Shown piece after piece: positions 8,260-16,587 of a stretch of DNA of 63,910 nt. The notes beneath the pieces are model-generated. The model had not been told where the DNA came from and did not search any database. It was given only the letters and a program-made list of their open reading frames with translations. Made by a program: the position numbers and the translations under genes. Where the stretch lies: the NCBI GenBank assembly GCA_021647505.1, contig JAKIUN010000013.1, positions 1 to 63,910 on the forward strand, given 5' to 3'. How positions within the stretch are numbered: position 1 is the first letter of the stretch; each line of letters opens with the position of its first letter. Origin of the DNA: Gammaproteobacteria bacterium. Its GTDB lineage: Bacteria > Pseudomonadota > Gammaproteobacteria > SZUA-152.

Positions 8260-8468
8260 GCCACAGAGGCACAGAGTACACAGAGTTATTTAAAACTACC
8301 GGGTAATTCCCCCGCCTCATTTGGGGGTAGGGAATGGCTATTTCCCGTAGGCTGGGCACTGCCCACCATACATGGTTTGCAAGGCATCACTGGTGAGCAG
8401 CGCCCACCCTACGGTTGACTATTTCCAGTTTCAGTCTGCCTTCTCTGTGAACTCCGTGCCTCTGTGGC
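8260..8468. repeat. Composite inverted repeat between prfB and lysS (GCCACAGAGGCAC family, copy 2)
   Basis: Outer arms of 26 bp (8260-8285, starting GCCACAGAGGCACAGAG, and 8443-8468, ending GTGCCTCTGTGGC) match as inverted repeats with two mismatches. Nested inside are a second pair of arms, CCGTAGGCTGGGCACTG near 8345 and CAGCGCCCACCCTACGG near 8400. The outer arms belong to the same family as 2712-2781. The inner TGGGCACTGCCCACC unit recurs near 27343. The structure looks like one repeat inserted in another, within a former prfB-lysS spacer. Confidence 0.65.
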
Positions 8469-8482
8469 GAAATAATTGGCGC

Positions 8483-9581
8483 TTAGGGCTCGCTCTTCAA
8501 ACTGGCCTCAATGAAAGGATCCAGCTCGCCGTCCAGCACCGCCTGGGTATTGCCGGTCTCCACGCCTGTACGCAGATCCTTGATGCGCGACTGATCCAGC
8601 ACATAGGAACGGATCTGGCTGCCCCAGCCGATGTCGGCCTTGTTTTCCTCCACCACCTGCTGGTCGGCGTTGCGCTTCTGCATCTCGAATTCATACAGCT
8701 TGGCCTTCAACTGTTTCATCGCCGTGGCCTTGTTTTTGTGCTGCGAGCGATCATTCTGACACTGCACCACAATATTCGTCGGGTTATGCGTGATACGCAC
8801 CGCAGACTCTGTACGGTTGACGTGCTGACCACCCGCACCGGAGGCACGGTACACATCGATGCGCAGGTCGGCAGGATTGATATCGATATCGATATCGTCG
8901 TCAACTTCCGGTGAGACAAATACGGAGGCGAACGAGGTATGCCGACGATTGCCGGAATCGAAGGGAGACTTGCGCACCAGCCGATGCACACCGGTCTCGG
9001 TACGCAACCAGCCAAAGGCGTAATCGCCCTCGAAACGAATGGTGGCGCTCTTGATGCCGGCCACTTCGCCGTCAGAGACCTCGATCAGCTCGGTCTTGAA
9101 ACCGTGGCGCTCGCCCCAGCGCAGGTACATGCGCAGCAACATGCTGGCCCAGTCCTGCGCCTCGGTGCCGCCGGAGCCGGCCTGGATATCGAGGAAGGCG
9201 TTGGCGCTGTCCATCTCGCCGGAAAACATACGACGAAACTCCAACGCGGCGAGATCCTTTTCCAGCCGATCCAGATCCGCCAGCACCGCATCAACGGTAT
9301 CCTGGTCATCTTCCTCTGCGCCCATTTCCAGCAGCTCAAGGGACTCATCCAGGGTCTCCTTCATCTGACTGAGGACACTGACCACATTTTCCAGCTGGGC
9401 GCGTTCGCGACCCAGGGCCTGGGCACGTTCAGGGTCATTCCAGACCTCCGGGGCTTCCAGCTCCCGCTCGACCTCTACCAGTCTTTCGCGCTTGGTATCG
9501 TAGTCAAAGATACCCCCTAAGCGCGTGCGCGCGCCCTTGCATGTCTTTAATGCGGGCGGTGATGAGACCAATCTCTAGCAT
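8483..9581 (-). CDS. prfB: Peptide chain release factor 2, programmed +1 frameshift
   Basis: The gene is read as complement(8483-9505 joined to 9507-9581), giving 365 residues, the same as E. coli RF2. The zero frame starts at ATG 9581 ([10 protein letters not shown]...) and reaches CTT AGG GGG TAT CTT TGA C, the canonical RF2 recoding site: an internal Shine-Dalgarno-like AGGGGG upstream of slippery CTT-TGA-C. Slippage by one base at 9506 continues as DYDTKRERL. The SPF anticodon-mimic ([11 protein letters not shown]) and the GGQ motif (SGAGGQHVN) are present. RF2 terminates at UGA and UAA; low RF2 favours the frameshift, so the site makes an autoregulatory loop. Confidence 0.97.
9503..9528 (-). 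promoter_or_regulatory. RF2 programmed frameshift site
   Basis: On the coding strand the sequence is CTTAGGGGGTATCTTTGAC, identical in its key elements to the known prfB recoding signal: an AGGGGG pairing with 16S rRNA, three nucleotides, then CTT TGA C. The in-frame UGA lies at 9504-9506, and skipping U 9506 restores the release factor frame. Confidence 0.95.
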
Positions 9582-9778
9582 GGGTGAGAAACCTTTGTGT
9601 TTTTTTACCGTGGTAAGGCCATGGGAAAAGCCCGGTATGATACTACAGCCGTGGGTCACCGGGAATGCGACAACGAAGGGCAGAGAAATTGTAACTCGGT
9701 TGAGGTGGCGCAGAGCGCCGCGGAATGTGCAGCACCGCAGAACTGTGCCACAAGTTCAAAAAATATCTGAAGACTCAT

Positions 9779-9844
9779 TGTGGGAGTGGCTTCAGCCGCG
9801 AAGATCATTTCAAACATTCATTCGCGGCTGAAGCCGCTCCCACA
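9779..9844. repeat. REP-like palindrome (TGTGGGAGTGGCTTC family)
   Basis: TGTGGGAGTGGCTTCAGCC at 9779 pairs with GGCTGAAGCCGCTCCCACA ending at 9844, about 24 bp per arm with a short AT-rich loop. It lies immediately downstream of recJ and upstream of prfB. The same core recurs at 12537-12564. It could act as a 3' hairpin for recJ. Confidence 0.7.
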
Positions 9845-9848
9845 GTGT

Positions 9849-11603
9849 TTAAAAGTGCCCTTTAGAAACGCCCCGGATATGCTCCACCAACAGCTGGGCA
9901 CTGCGGCGGCCGTTATACTCGTTCACATCCAGCCGATAGGCCAGCTCCACCCTACGGGTGTCCGCCGGCCAGTCGTCATCCACGGTATTGAAGGCGATGG
10001 CATCGATCACCTGCCCGCCGCCCGGCGGGCGTAATACCAGCTTCAGGTGGCATTCGCCGACGATGCGCCGCTGGACCAACTCGAACACGCCATCGAACAG
10101 CGGCTCGGCAAAACCCTGGCCCCACGGCCCGGCGGTACGCAGGCTCTCCGCCAGTTGCAGATTCAGTTCGGAGGCCTGTAATTCGCCATCGCTCAACAGC
10201 TCCCGGCTCAGATCCGCCGGACCAAGATGACGCCGTACCTCTTCGTCGAAGGCGTGACTAAAACGCGCAAAATCGCTCCGTGCCAACGACAACCCGGCGG
10301 CCATGGCATGACCCCCGAACTTGCTGAGCAGGTTGGGATGCCGCTTGGCCACCGCGTCCAACACATCACGGATGTGCAGGCCGGGCACCGAGCGCGCCGA
10401 GCCCTTGATCTCGTCATCACCTGATTCGGCAAAGACGATCACCGGCCGATGCAGGCGATCCTTGACCCGCGAGGCAAGAATGCCGATCACACCTGGATGC
10501 CAGTGCGCCTCGAACAGGCACAAGCCCACGGGCAGCTCGGTGTCTTCAACCAGTTCCATGGCGTCGAGAATAACCATCGCCTCGGCCTTCATTTCCGCTT
10601 CGATCTCGCGCCGCTCGCGGTTCAGTTCATCCAGCCGTTGCGCCAACAGCAAGGCTGCATCCGGGTCGTCGGCCAACAAGCACTCTATGCCCAGCGCCAT
10701 GTCCTCCAGTCGCCCGGCGGCATTGAGTCGCGGCCCCAGCGCAAAACCCAGATCCGCTGCCACCAGATCCTGCTGACGGCGTTTGGCGACGCGGATCAGC
10801 GCCGTGATGCCGGGACAACACTGCCCGCGCCGGATGCGCACCAGCCCCTGGGCAACGAGAATACGATTGTTATGCTCCAGCGGCACCACGTCCGCCACCG
10901 TGCCCAGCGCCACCAGATCCAGCAAATTGGCCAGGTTAGGCTCAGCCAGGCTGCGCTCGGCAAACCAACCCGTGTTACGCAACCGCGCGCGCAACGCCAG
11001 CATGACATAAAAAATCACCCCGACGCCGGCCAGACCCTTGGCGGGAAAGGCATCGCCCGGCTGGTTGGGATTGACGATGGCGTCTGCCGCCGGCAGGGCG
11101 TCGCCGGGCAGGTGATGGTCGGTCACCAGCACACGCATGCCGCACGCCTTGGCCGCCGCCACGCCATCGATGCTGGCAATGCCGTTATCCACCGTAATCA
11201 GCAAATCAGGCTTGTTTTCCGCCGCCACGGCGACAATCTCCAGTGTCAGACCATAGCCATACTCAAAACGGTTCGGTACCAGGTAATCCACCTGCGTCGC
11301 CCCCATCGCGCGCAACGCCCGTACCCCCAGCGCCGAACTGGTGGCGCCATCGGCATCAAAGTCACCGATGATAAGGATACGCTGCTGTTCGCGCAGGGCC
11401 TGCACCAACAGATCAACGGCGGCATCGATACCAAGCAGTTCAGTGAAGGGCAGTAGCTTCGCCAGCGAGCGATCCAGCGCCTCGGCAGAAACAATGCCGC
11501 GCGCCGCATAAATTTGCGCCAGCAACGGCGGCAGGTCGGCGGGCAGATCCGTGGGGACAGCCACATGCGGACGGCGGGTAATGGTGATATCAGTGCTGCT
11601 CAT
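9849..11603 (-). CDS. recJ: Single-stranded-DNA-specific 5'-3' exonuclease RecJ
   Basis: A 584-residue DHH-family phosphoesterase, typical of RecJ. It has motif I DFDADG (residues 81-86), the ITVDNG motif, the DHH motif in LVTDHHLPGD, and the DHHA1-type GGHAMAAGLSL region that binds ssDNA. RecJ degrades ssDNA during recombination, mismatch repair and base excision repair and needs divalent metal. The start overlaps the stop of a 38-codon ORF as ATGA. The prfB-lysS-recJ neighbourhood with an RpfE-type gene nearby resembles part of the Xanthomonas rpf region, as recalled from that literature. Confidence 0.96.
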   Translation of the reverse strand: MSSTDITITRRPHVAVPTDLPADLPPLLAQIYAARGIVSAEALDRSLAKLLPFTELLGIDAAVDLLVQALREQQRILIIGDFDADGATSSALGVRALRAMGATQVDYLVPNRFEYGYGLTLEIVAVAAENKPDLLITVDNGIASIDGVAAAKACGMRVLVTDHHLPGDALPAADAIVNPNQPGDAFPAKGLAGVGVIFYVMLALRARLRNTGWFAERSLAEPNLANLLDLVALGTVADVVPLEHNNRILVAQGLVRIRRGQCCPGITALIRVAKRRQQDLVAADLGFALGPRLNAAGRLEDMALGIECLLADDPDAALLLAQRLDELNRERREIEAEMKAEAMVILDAMELVEDTELPVGLCLFEAHWHPGVIGILASRVKDRLHRPVIVFAESGDDEIKGSARSVPGLHIRDVLDAVAKRHPNLLSKFGGHAMAAGLSLARSDFARFSHAFDEEVRRHLGPADLSRELLSDGELQASELNLQLAESLRTAGPWGQGFAEPLFDGVFELVQRRIVGECHLKLVLRPPGGGQVIDAIAFNTVDDDWPADTRRVELAYRLDVNEYNGRRSAQLLVEHIRGVSKGHF

Positions 11604-11716
11604 CGGCGTTGACCCGCCGCCTGCGTCGCACGCTGCAGATCAAGATCGATGCACCGCGCATACTGCTGCGCCTTGAAATCAAGTTCCACACAGGCCTCGA
11701 TACTGTTGTTCTTCAT
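11600..11716 (-). CDS. Small ORF coupled to recJ, possible relict gene
   Basis: A 38-codon frame (MKNNSIEACVELDFKAQQYA...) whose TGA overlaps the recJ ATG as ATGA. The pattern xIEACVELDFK...IDLD looks like the start of a longer conserved small protein rather than random sequence, so it may be the truncated remainder of such a gene now serving as a leader for recJ. No strong ribosome binding site is visible. Function unknown. Confidence 0.35.
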   Translation of the reverse strand: MKNNSIEACVELDFKAQQYARCIDLDLQRATQAAGQRR

Positions 11717-11931
11717 GGTCTAACCGTATTTGTAATAGGGGAAATTTGCCAGCGCGTCTTGTCTTGGGTTGAACACGGCCGATATAACCGCCGGATTAAT
11801 AATAGAAGCAAATCCTGGCGTAAATTGTATTATTACCAGCCTATCATTTAATCATCCGCCACAAAGACAGGTATAATCCGCCGCCACTATCCCCTATCCT
11901 GCTGCACGATCAAAGAATTCCAAATTCCCCA

Positions 11932-12531
11932 ATGGCATTCATCACACAAAATCCAGGGCTCCTGGGGCTTGGCTTCGCCACGCTGCTGGCCCTGCCACTT
12001 GCGTTCTGGTATTTCCGCCGCCGGCATCAAGCCTCGCAGCACGAGTGCCATATCACAGAAGTCATCGACTCACTGGGCGTGCCATCACTGCACAACGTGG
12101 TGCTACCCGATGGCATCGATGGCCTGGCCTTTATCGACTACCTGCTGCTGATGCCGAAAGGCATTGTGGTGTTGAGCCTCGAGCACCGTGAAGGCCTGCT
12201 ATTCGGTGGCCGCTCGGTGGATCGGTGGACGCAGGTCATCAATGGCAAGACACTGAAATTCGACAACCCGCTCTACACCCACCCCCACCAGCGGCAGGCG
12301 GTGGAATGGAATACGGAAGACATCGCGACCTGTGGTTGTGTGGTGTTTTCCAACGCCGGGCAATTCCAGAAGGGCATTCCTAGTGGATGCTGCATGATCG
12401 ACGACCTGCCAGCGAAGATCGCCCCGTTGCTGGGTTCCACCAGTGAGATCCCCAAACCCCTGCACGAGGCATGGGCGCATCTACAGAACCTCTCCACCAC
12501 CAGTCAGGCAGAGCTTGGGCATCAAGGTTAA
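11932..12531 (+). CDS. NERD (nuclease-related) domain membrane protein
   Basis: A 199-residue protein with one N-terminal transmembrane segment (about residues 9-28, LLGLGFATLLALPLAFWYF), then a NERD domain: HNVVLPDGIDGLAFIDYLLLMPKGIVVLSLE, followed by W-x-Q, FDNPL and a CVVFSNAG segment. NERD domains share a fold with restriction-endonuclease-like and Holliday-junction nucleases, but the catalytic role is mostly unproven. A C-terminal regulatory or helicase domain is absent. It stands alone between recJ (divergent) and the prenyltransferase (convergent). Confidence 0.75.
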   Translation: MAFITQNPGLLGLGFATLLALPLAFWYFRRRHQASQHECHITEVIDSLGVPSLHNVVLPDGIDGLAFIDYLLLMPKGIVVLSLEHREGLLFGGRSVDRWTQVINGKTLKFDNPLYTHPHQRQAVEWNTEDIATCGCVVFSNAGQFQKGIPSGCCMIDDLPAKIAPLLGSTSEIPKPLHEAWAHLQNLSTTSQAELGHQG

Positions 12532-12536
12532 AAAAC

Positions 12537-12564
12537 TGTGGGAGCGGCTTCAGCCGCTCCCACA
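12537..12564. terminator. Perfect palindrome serving as bidirectional terminator
   Basis: TGTGGGAGCGGCT, a TC loop, and AGCCGCTCCCACA form a 13-bp perfect stem followed on the plus strand by ATTTTA. It occupies nearly all of the 36 nt between the convergent NERD and prenyltransferase stop codons. The core is the same repeat family as 9779-9844, an example of a mobile palindrome reused as a terminator. Confidence 0.65.
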
Positions 12565-12567
12565 ATT

Positions 12568-13497
12568 TTACAACTGCCCCACCAACAGCCCAATGGCAAC
12601 CAGCAACGGCGTGGCGATATTGATGCCCACATTCGCCGCCATATAGGGCAGCAGCCGATCCAACTCGTCGGCATAACGGATAATTCCCCGCGCCGTGGGT
12701 ATCGCCGGCAACAGCGTCAGCAGACCCAGCAGTGCCATAGCCGGCAGCACGCCGAGGCCGACACCCAGCAGCAGCGATGAATAGGCCAGCAACAGCAACA
12801 ACACATAGATGCGGCTGCTGGCCGGCCGTCCGATGAGCAGTGGCAGGTGGCGGCGACCCACGCGTCGGTCGGCTTCCACATCCGGAAACTGGTTCAGCAA
12901 CAAAAGATTGTTGACGAGGAAAAACGGCACCAGGGAGGCGACGGCCGCCGTCATGGAGTACGAACCCGTGAGCACAAAATCCGTGCCCATCACCATCAGT
13001 GGGCCGAAGCCCAGGCCCGGTGCAATCAGGTACAGCAGCGGCCGACGCGTGATCCACGAGGTATAGGCCGCGACGATAAACAGCCCGAGCAGGCCCAACG
13101 GCAGCAGCGCCATGCCACGCTGGACGAGGAAATACAGCCCTACCGCAGCACTCAGGGCGAAGGCAAATAGCGCCGCCGCCAACACCCGCCCCGCCAGCTC
13201 CGGCCGCGCAGGCAATACGCCACTGCCGCCGCTGAAGGGCGTGCGCCGGGTCTGTGCATCCAGGCCGCTGCGGAAATCGAGATATTCATTGAAGGCGTTG
13301 ACGCTGATGTGCGCAGCCAATGCGCCGAACAGCGCCAGCAAAGCATCGATGACATCTACCGTGCCGGTGCGCCATTGCGCCGTGGCCACGCCCAGCAACA
13401 CGCAGGCGGGCGTGAGGACAAGAAATGGCAGCCGTAGGGTGCCGAGGAGTCCACCGGGAGCGGGACTGGTCTGCTGTGAATGGCCCATGTTAGTCAT
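12568..13497 (-). CDS. UbiA/MenA-type membrane prenyltransferase
   Basis: A 309-residue protein with about eight to nine hydrophobic segments and both aspartate-rich prenyl-diphosphate motifs: NAFNEYLDFRSGLD (N-x3-D-x3-D, about 68-81) and NQFPDVEADRRVGRR (D-x3-D, about 200-214). The sequence around the first motif is closest to MenA-like 1,4-dihydroxy-2-naphthoate prenyltransferases, but no other menaquinone gene is visible. AGGAG lies 4 nt before ATG 13497. The substrate cannot be fixed from sequence alone. Confidence 0.8.
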   Translation of the reverse strand: MTNMGHSQQTSPAPGGLLGTLRLPFLVLTPACVLLGVATAQWRTGTVDVIDALLALFGALAAHISVNAFNEYLDFRSGLDAQTRRTPFSGGSGVLPARPELAGRVLAAALFAFALSAAVGLYFLVQRGMALLPLGLLGLFIVAAYTSWITRRPLLYLIAPGLGFGPLMVMGTDFVLTGSYSMTAAVASLVPFFLVNNLLLLNQFPDVEADRRVGRRHLPLLIGRPASSRIYVLLLLLAYSSLLLGVGLGVLPAMALLGLLTLLPAIPTARGIIRYADELDRLLPYMAANVGINIATPLLVAIGLLVGQL

Positions 13498-13654
13498 GCA
13501 GCTCCTGCAAAAGTCATAGGAGGGCGCCCGTTTATTGGTGGACGAACACCCTGGTCACCGAGTTCCGTTTCCAGCACCAGTCCACACTAGCACTCTTTCA
13601 ATGTGATGCTGCCGGGTACTGCATCCTAGTTTATTACCTTGAGGGAGTACTAGA

Positions 13655-13684
13655 ATGAATAGAATCCCTCTTGACAATGGGTGA
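13655..13684 (+). other. Nine-codon upstream ORF before ratA
   Basis: ATG 13655, preceded by GGGAG 8 nt upstream, encodes MNRIPLDNG and stops at TGA 13682-13684, 8 nt before the ratA ATG. A better ribosome site precedes this tiny ORF than precedes ratA itself, so it may deliver ribosomes by re-initiation. Function is inferred only from position. Confidence 0.25.
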
Positions 13685-13692
13685 CGGTAAAC

Positions 13693-14127
13693 ATGCATTA
13701 TTTTGATTCAAAACGCCTGCCGTACACGTGCGCACAATTGTTCGCGCTGGTCGCTGATGTCGAAAGCTATCCGGCGTTCCTGCCCGGCTGGTCTTCGGTG
13801 CGTATATTGCATTCGGACAAGTCACAGTTAGAGGTCGAACAACACCTCCAGATGGGGCCTCTGGATCTGTGTTTTCACTCCACAACACGGCTCGAAGACT
13901 GCAGCCGCATCCTCGTCACAAGCAACGACACACCGTTCCGCAAGATGATCATCGACTGGCGCTTCACACCGCAGTCGGAAAACCACTGTGAAATCAGTGT
14001 TGAAATCACACTGGCGGTGCAACCGGGCCTTTTAAAACGGCCATTGGAGGTAATACTGGGATACAGCAATGGTCAATTGCTGCGGTTGTTCGAAAAACGG
14101 GCCCGCTCATTGTATTCCGGGAGCTGA
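13693..14127 (+). CDS. ratA: RatA-type START/COQ10 family protein
   Basis: A 144-residue SRPBCC (Polyketide_cyc, COQ10-like) protein. The N-terminus has the typical pattern YTCAQLFALVADVESYPAFLPGW, and the C-terminal helix LLRLFEKRARSLY follows the beta-grip core. E. coli RatA was reported to bind 50S subunits and block 70S assembly, while the eukaryotic relative Coq10 binds ubiquinone, so the bacterial role may be quinone-related. ATG 13693 is used rather than GTG 13681 because GGTGA lies 8 nt before it. The usual neighbours smpB and rnfH are not present. Confidence 0.85.
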   Translation: MHYFDSKRLPYTCAQLFALVADVESYPAFLPGWSSVRILHSDKSQLEVEQHLQMGPLDLCFHSTTRLEDCSRILVTSNDTPFRKMIIDWRFTPQSENHCEISVEITLAVQPGLLKRPLEVILGYSNGQLLRLFEKRARSLYSGS

Positions 14128-14201
14128 TGTCAGGATGAGTTCAGTGACAAACAATGATTAGCAGGCTGTTAGGGCTGAATACGTGCCAGACGCAGCAGCA
14201 T

Positions 14202-15230
14202 TTATGATCGCGCGCTTTGAGCAAGGGGCACACGCCGTCGCCACCAGCGGCGCAGGCTGCGGCGGGTCAGCTGATACACAGTGCCCGCACCATCATCGAG
14301 TTGCAGGCTGTCGATCTGTTTGCTGCGCAGGGCGGTCAGCAAGGGCACAACCCACTGCTGCTCGAAGTCCTGCAACGCCACCCACCAAGCCTCACCACCC
14401 TGCTGCTTCAGGGCCGTGTCGAGGTGTCTCAGCACCAGCAGGTGCTCCCCGGCTTGCTCTGCTTGCGATAACCACTGCTGTGCGGTTTCCGGCAGCGGGC
14501 CGTGCGCCACGCCAGCGAGCATGCCCAGCCCAACAGCAACGGGATCACGGCTCCACACCTGCGTCCAACGCCGTGATACTGACGACGGTGCCGCACCCCC
14601 GCCCCAGAACCACAGGCTACTCACCGTCAGATGGCCATCGGCCTCGCGTTGCAGGTTGACGCTACTGGTGTGCAGTAGCATCTGTATCTCGTTCATGATG
14701 CCGTGCCAGACTTTGCCCTGTTCCCCACTGGGCAGCTGGCGGCCGATGGGCTGGCCCGTCACGTCAGCCAGCGGCTGGGTGCGCAGGTGCGGCATCTCCG
14801 GCAGGCGCAGGTACCAGCGATCCACGCTCGGTGCCTCGAAGCGCCAGCCGTCCTCGGCGTAAACGGCGTTCAGCTCGGCGATCAGGCGCTGAACCTCGGC
14901 CTCGCGCAGATCCAGGCTGGCGCTGTCCAGCAGCACCAACTGGTCACGATCCGGCATCAGATGCACCGGGTCAGCACGCAAGCAGGCGCCCTCGGGCGGG
15001 CGGCCTGTGTCAGCGGTGTAGGTGACGCTGGCTATCGGCAGGTCGTGGTCGGCATCGGCTATCACATCGAACAGGGAAAACAGGCTGGCTTCCAGCCCAC
15101 GCCGGCCGGTATCGGAACGATCCGCACGGCCAAGCAGGGTCTCCAGCGCCGGCAGGCGTTCCGGCAAAATCCCGCAATCCGCCTGGGGCCGCAGCGCGGG
15201 CACCAGTAGGGTCAGATGCCGGGCCACCAT
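14202..15230 (-). CDS. RpfE/COG4255-family protein (phosphoglycerate-mutase-like annotation)
   Basis: A 342-residue protein with the family landmarks CLRADPVHLMPDRDQLVLLDS, the DRWYLRLPE motif, NEIQMLLHTSSVN and LWFWGGG. The family is annotated as COG4255 or RpfE-type regulatory protein, with a proposed distant relation to cofactor-independent phosphoglycerate mutase. RpfE is named from the Xanthomonas rpf cluster, but its biochemical role is not established. The start overlaps the queA stop by one base (TAATG), so it is translationally linked to queA. The C-terminus is rich in Arg and Trp. Confidence 0.75.
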   Translation of the reverse strand: MVARHLTLLVPALRPQADCGILPERLPALETLLGRADRSDTGRRGLEASLFSLFDVIADADHDLPIASVTYTADTGRPPEGACLRADPVHLMPDRDQLVLLDSASLDLREAEVQRLIAELNAVYAEDGWRFEAPSVDRWYLRLPEMPHLRTQPLADVTGQPIGRQLPSGEQGKVWHGIMNEIQMLLHTSSVNLQREADGHLTVSSLWFWGGGAAPSSVSRRWTQVWSRDPVAVGLGMLAGVAHGPLPETAQQWLSQAEQAGEHLLVLRHLDTALKQQGGEAWWVALQDFEQQWVVPLLTALRSKQIDSLQLDDGAGTVYQLTRRSLRRWWRRRVPLAQSARS

Positions 15231-16273
15231 TATCCGCGTGTCCGGGAGAGGAGCATGGCATCGCCGTAACTGAAAAAGCGGTAGCGTTGTGCCACCGCAT
15301 GACGGTAAGCGGCCATCACGTTTTCGTAACCGGCAAAGGCCGACACCAGCATCAGCAGGGTGGATTCAGGCAGATGGAAGTTGGTCAACAGGGCGTCCAC
15401 CACGCGGAATTCGTAGCCGGGGGTAATGAATATGTCGGTGTCGCCGGCGAAGGGCCGCAGCTCGCCGCCACCCACCCGCGCTGCGCTTTCCAGTGAACGC
15501 ACGCTGGTGGTACCCACTGCCACCACCCGGCCGCCACGCACACGGGTGCGGGCCACGGCCTCCACCACCGCCTCGCTAACTTCAATGGTTTCGGCATGCA
15601 TATGATGGTCATGGATATTGTCCACACGCACCGGCTGGAAGGTGCCAGCGCCCACGTGCAGGGTAATGAAGACAGAATCCACGCCCTGCACAGCCAGGGT
15701 ATCGAGCATGGCCTGGTCGAAGTGCAGACCGGCGGTGGGCGCCGCCACCGCGCCGCGCTTGTCGGCGTAGACGGTCTGGTAACGCTCGCGGTCGTCGTTG
15801 GCATCGGCGCGCTCGATGTAGGGCGGCAGCGGCATGTGGCCGTGGGCCTCGAGCAGATCCAGCGCCGATTCGCTGCGGCCACCCGACAACGCCAGCTCGA
15901 ACAACTCACCCTGCCGGCCCAGCATCTCCGCCACGATATCGCCCTCCAGGCTCAGGTGGCTGCCTGTCTTGGGCGATTTACTGGCACGCACATGGGCCAG
16001 CACACGGCGTGCATCCAGCACCCGCTCCACCAGCACCTCGACCCTGCCACCTGTTTCTTTTTGACCAAACAAACGGGCCGGGATCACACGGGTATCATTG
16101 AACACCAGCAGGTCGCCCGCACGCAACAGCCCGGGCAGATCACGAAAACCGTGGTCAGTCAGCTCACCGCTGCTGCCGTCCAGACACAGCAGGCGGCTGG
16201 CCGTGCGTTCCGCGGTAGGGTACTGGGCAATGAGTTCATCAGGCAGGTCGAAATGAAAATCGGTGCGTCGCAT
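15230..16273 (-). CDS. queA: S-adenosylmethionine:tRNA ribosyltransferase-isomerase
   Basis: A 347-residue protein beginning [19 protein letters not shown]. Family motifs include [16 protein letters not shown], the [23 protein letters not shown] segment, AAPTAGLHF and [20 protein letters not shown]. QueA transfers the ribosyl part of SAM to preQ1-modified tRNA in queuosine synthesis. The ORF is open further upstream, but those codons overlap the tRNA-Leu promoter and lack homology, so ATG 16273 is used. tgt is not directly downstream as in E. coli; a COG4255 gene takes its place. Confidence 0.97.
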   Translation of the reverse strand: MRRTDFHFDLPDELIAQYPTAERTASRLLCLDGSSGELTDHGFRDLPGLLRAGDLLVFNDTRVIPARLFGQKETGGRVEVLVERVLDARRVLAHVRASKSPKTGSHLSLEGDIVAEMLGRQGELFELALSGGRSESALDLLEAHGHMPLPPYIERADANDDRERYQTVYADKRGAVAAPTAGLHFDQAMLDTLAVQGVDSVFITLHVGAGTFQPVRVDNIHDHHMHAETIEVSEAVVEAVARTRVRGGRVVAVGTTSVRSLESAARVGGGELRPFAGDTDIFITPGYEFRVVDALLTNFHLPESTLLMLVSAFAGYENVMAAYRHAVAQRYRFFSYGDAMLLSRTRG

Positions 16274-16309
16274 GGCGCGCGAGTGTAGCAAAAACCATCC
16301 GTGGTCGCC

Positions 16310-16338
16310 TTGCCGCAAACAGACGCAGGCGCTATCAT
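16310..16338 (+). promoter_or_regulatory. Predicted sigma70 promoter for tRNA-Leu
   Basis: A -35-like TTGCCG at 16310-16315, a 17-nt spacer and a -10-like TATCAT at 16333-16338 end 12 nt before the first base of the tRNA. GCGC-rich sequence follows the -10, as in stringently controlled stable RNA promoters. It lies divergent to queA. Confidence 0.6.
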
Positions 16339-16350
16339 GCGCGCCTGTGT

Positions 16351-16437
16351 GCCGGGGTGGCGGAACTGGTAGACGCGCCGGATTCAAAATCCGGTTCCTT
16401 CACGGGAGTGCCGGTTCGATTCCGGCCCTCGGTACCA
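16351..16437 (+). tRNA. tRNA-Leu (anticodon CAA)
   Basis: An 87-nt gene including encoded CCA. The acceptor stem GCCGGGG pairs with CCTCGGT through two wobbles. The anticodon stem CCGGA/TCCGG encloses the loop TTCAAAA with anticodon CAA. A long class II variable arm (CTTCACGGGAG region) and the T-arm GCCGGTTCGATTCCGGC follow, ending ACCA. The class II arm and CAA anticodon identify leucine, reading UUG. Its 3' 58 bp are duplicated at 17887-17944, marking it as an integration site. Confidence 0.97.
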
Positions 16438-16438
16438 C
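16381..16438 (+). repeat. Attachment-site repeat, proximal copy (tRNA-Leu 3' end)
   Basis: The 58 bp from the anticodon arm through the CCA end of tRNA-Leu are repeated without a mismatch at 17887-17944. This is the hallmark of site-specific integration by a tyrosine recombinase into a tRNA gene; the two copies bound a 1.5 kb element. Confidence 0.9.
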
Positions 16439-16478
16439 ACATTAAAATCAGCTAAAACATGGGCTTAGCGGCTCACTG

Positions 16479-16500
16479 CGAAAATACGGCGAAAATACGG
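16479..16500 (+). repeat. Tandem 11-bp repeat next to attachment site
   Basis: CGAAAATACGG occurs twice head to tail, 41 bp after the tRNA end. Short direct repeats at this position commonly serve as integrase or excisionase binding sites; that role is inferred. Confidence 0.45.
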
Positions 16501-16587
16501 TAAGAGTTCATCGAGCGGATTCCGGGGGGGAAGGCACCTAGAAAGAACCCACTCGATGGTTTCTATTATTCGCAGTGGAGAGGAACC

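Noticed and set aside
10449-11456. Plus-strand open frame of 335 codons opposite recJ
   Set aside because: Antisense shadow with low-complexity His/Gln-rich translation; RecJ motifs are intact on the other strand.
12380-13057. Second minus-strand frame overlapping the prenyltransferase
   Set aside because: It crosses the NERD gene and the terminator palindrome, and has no recognisable domain.
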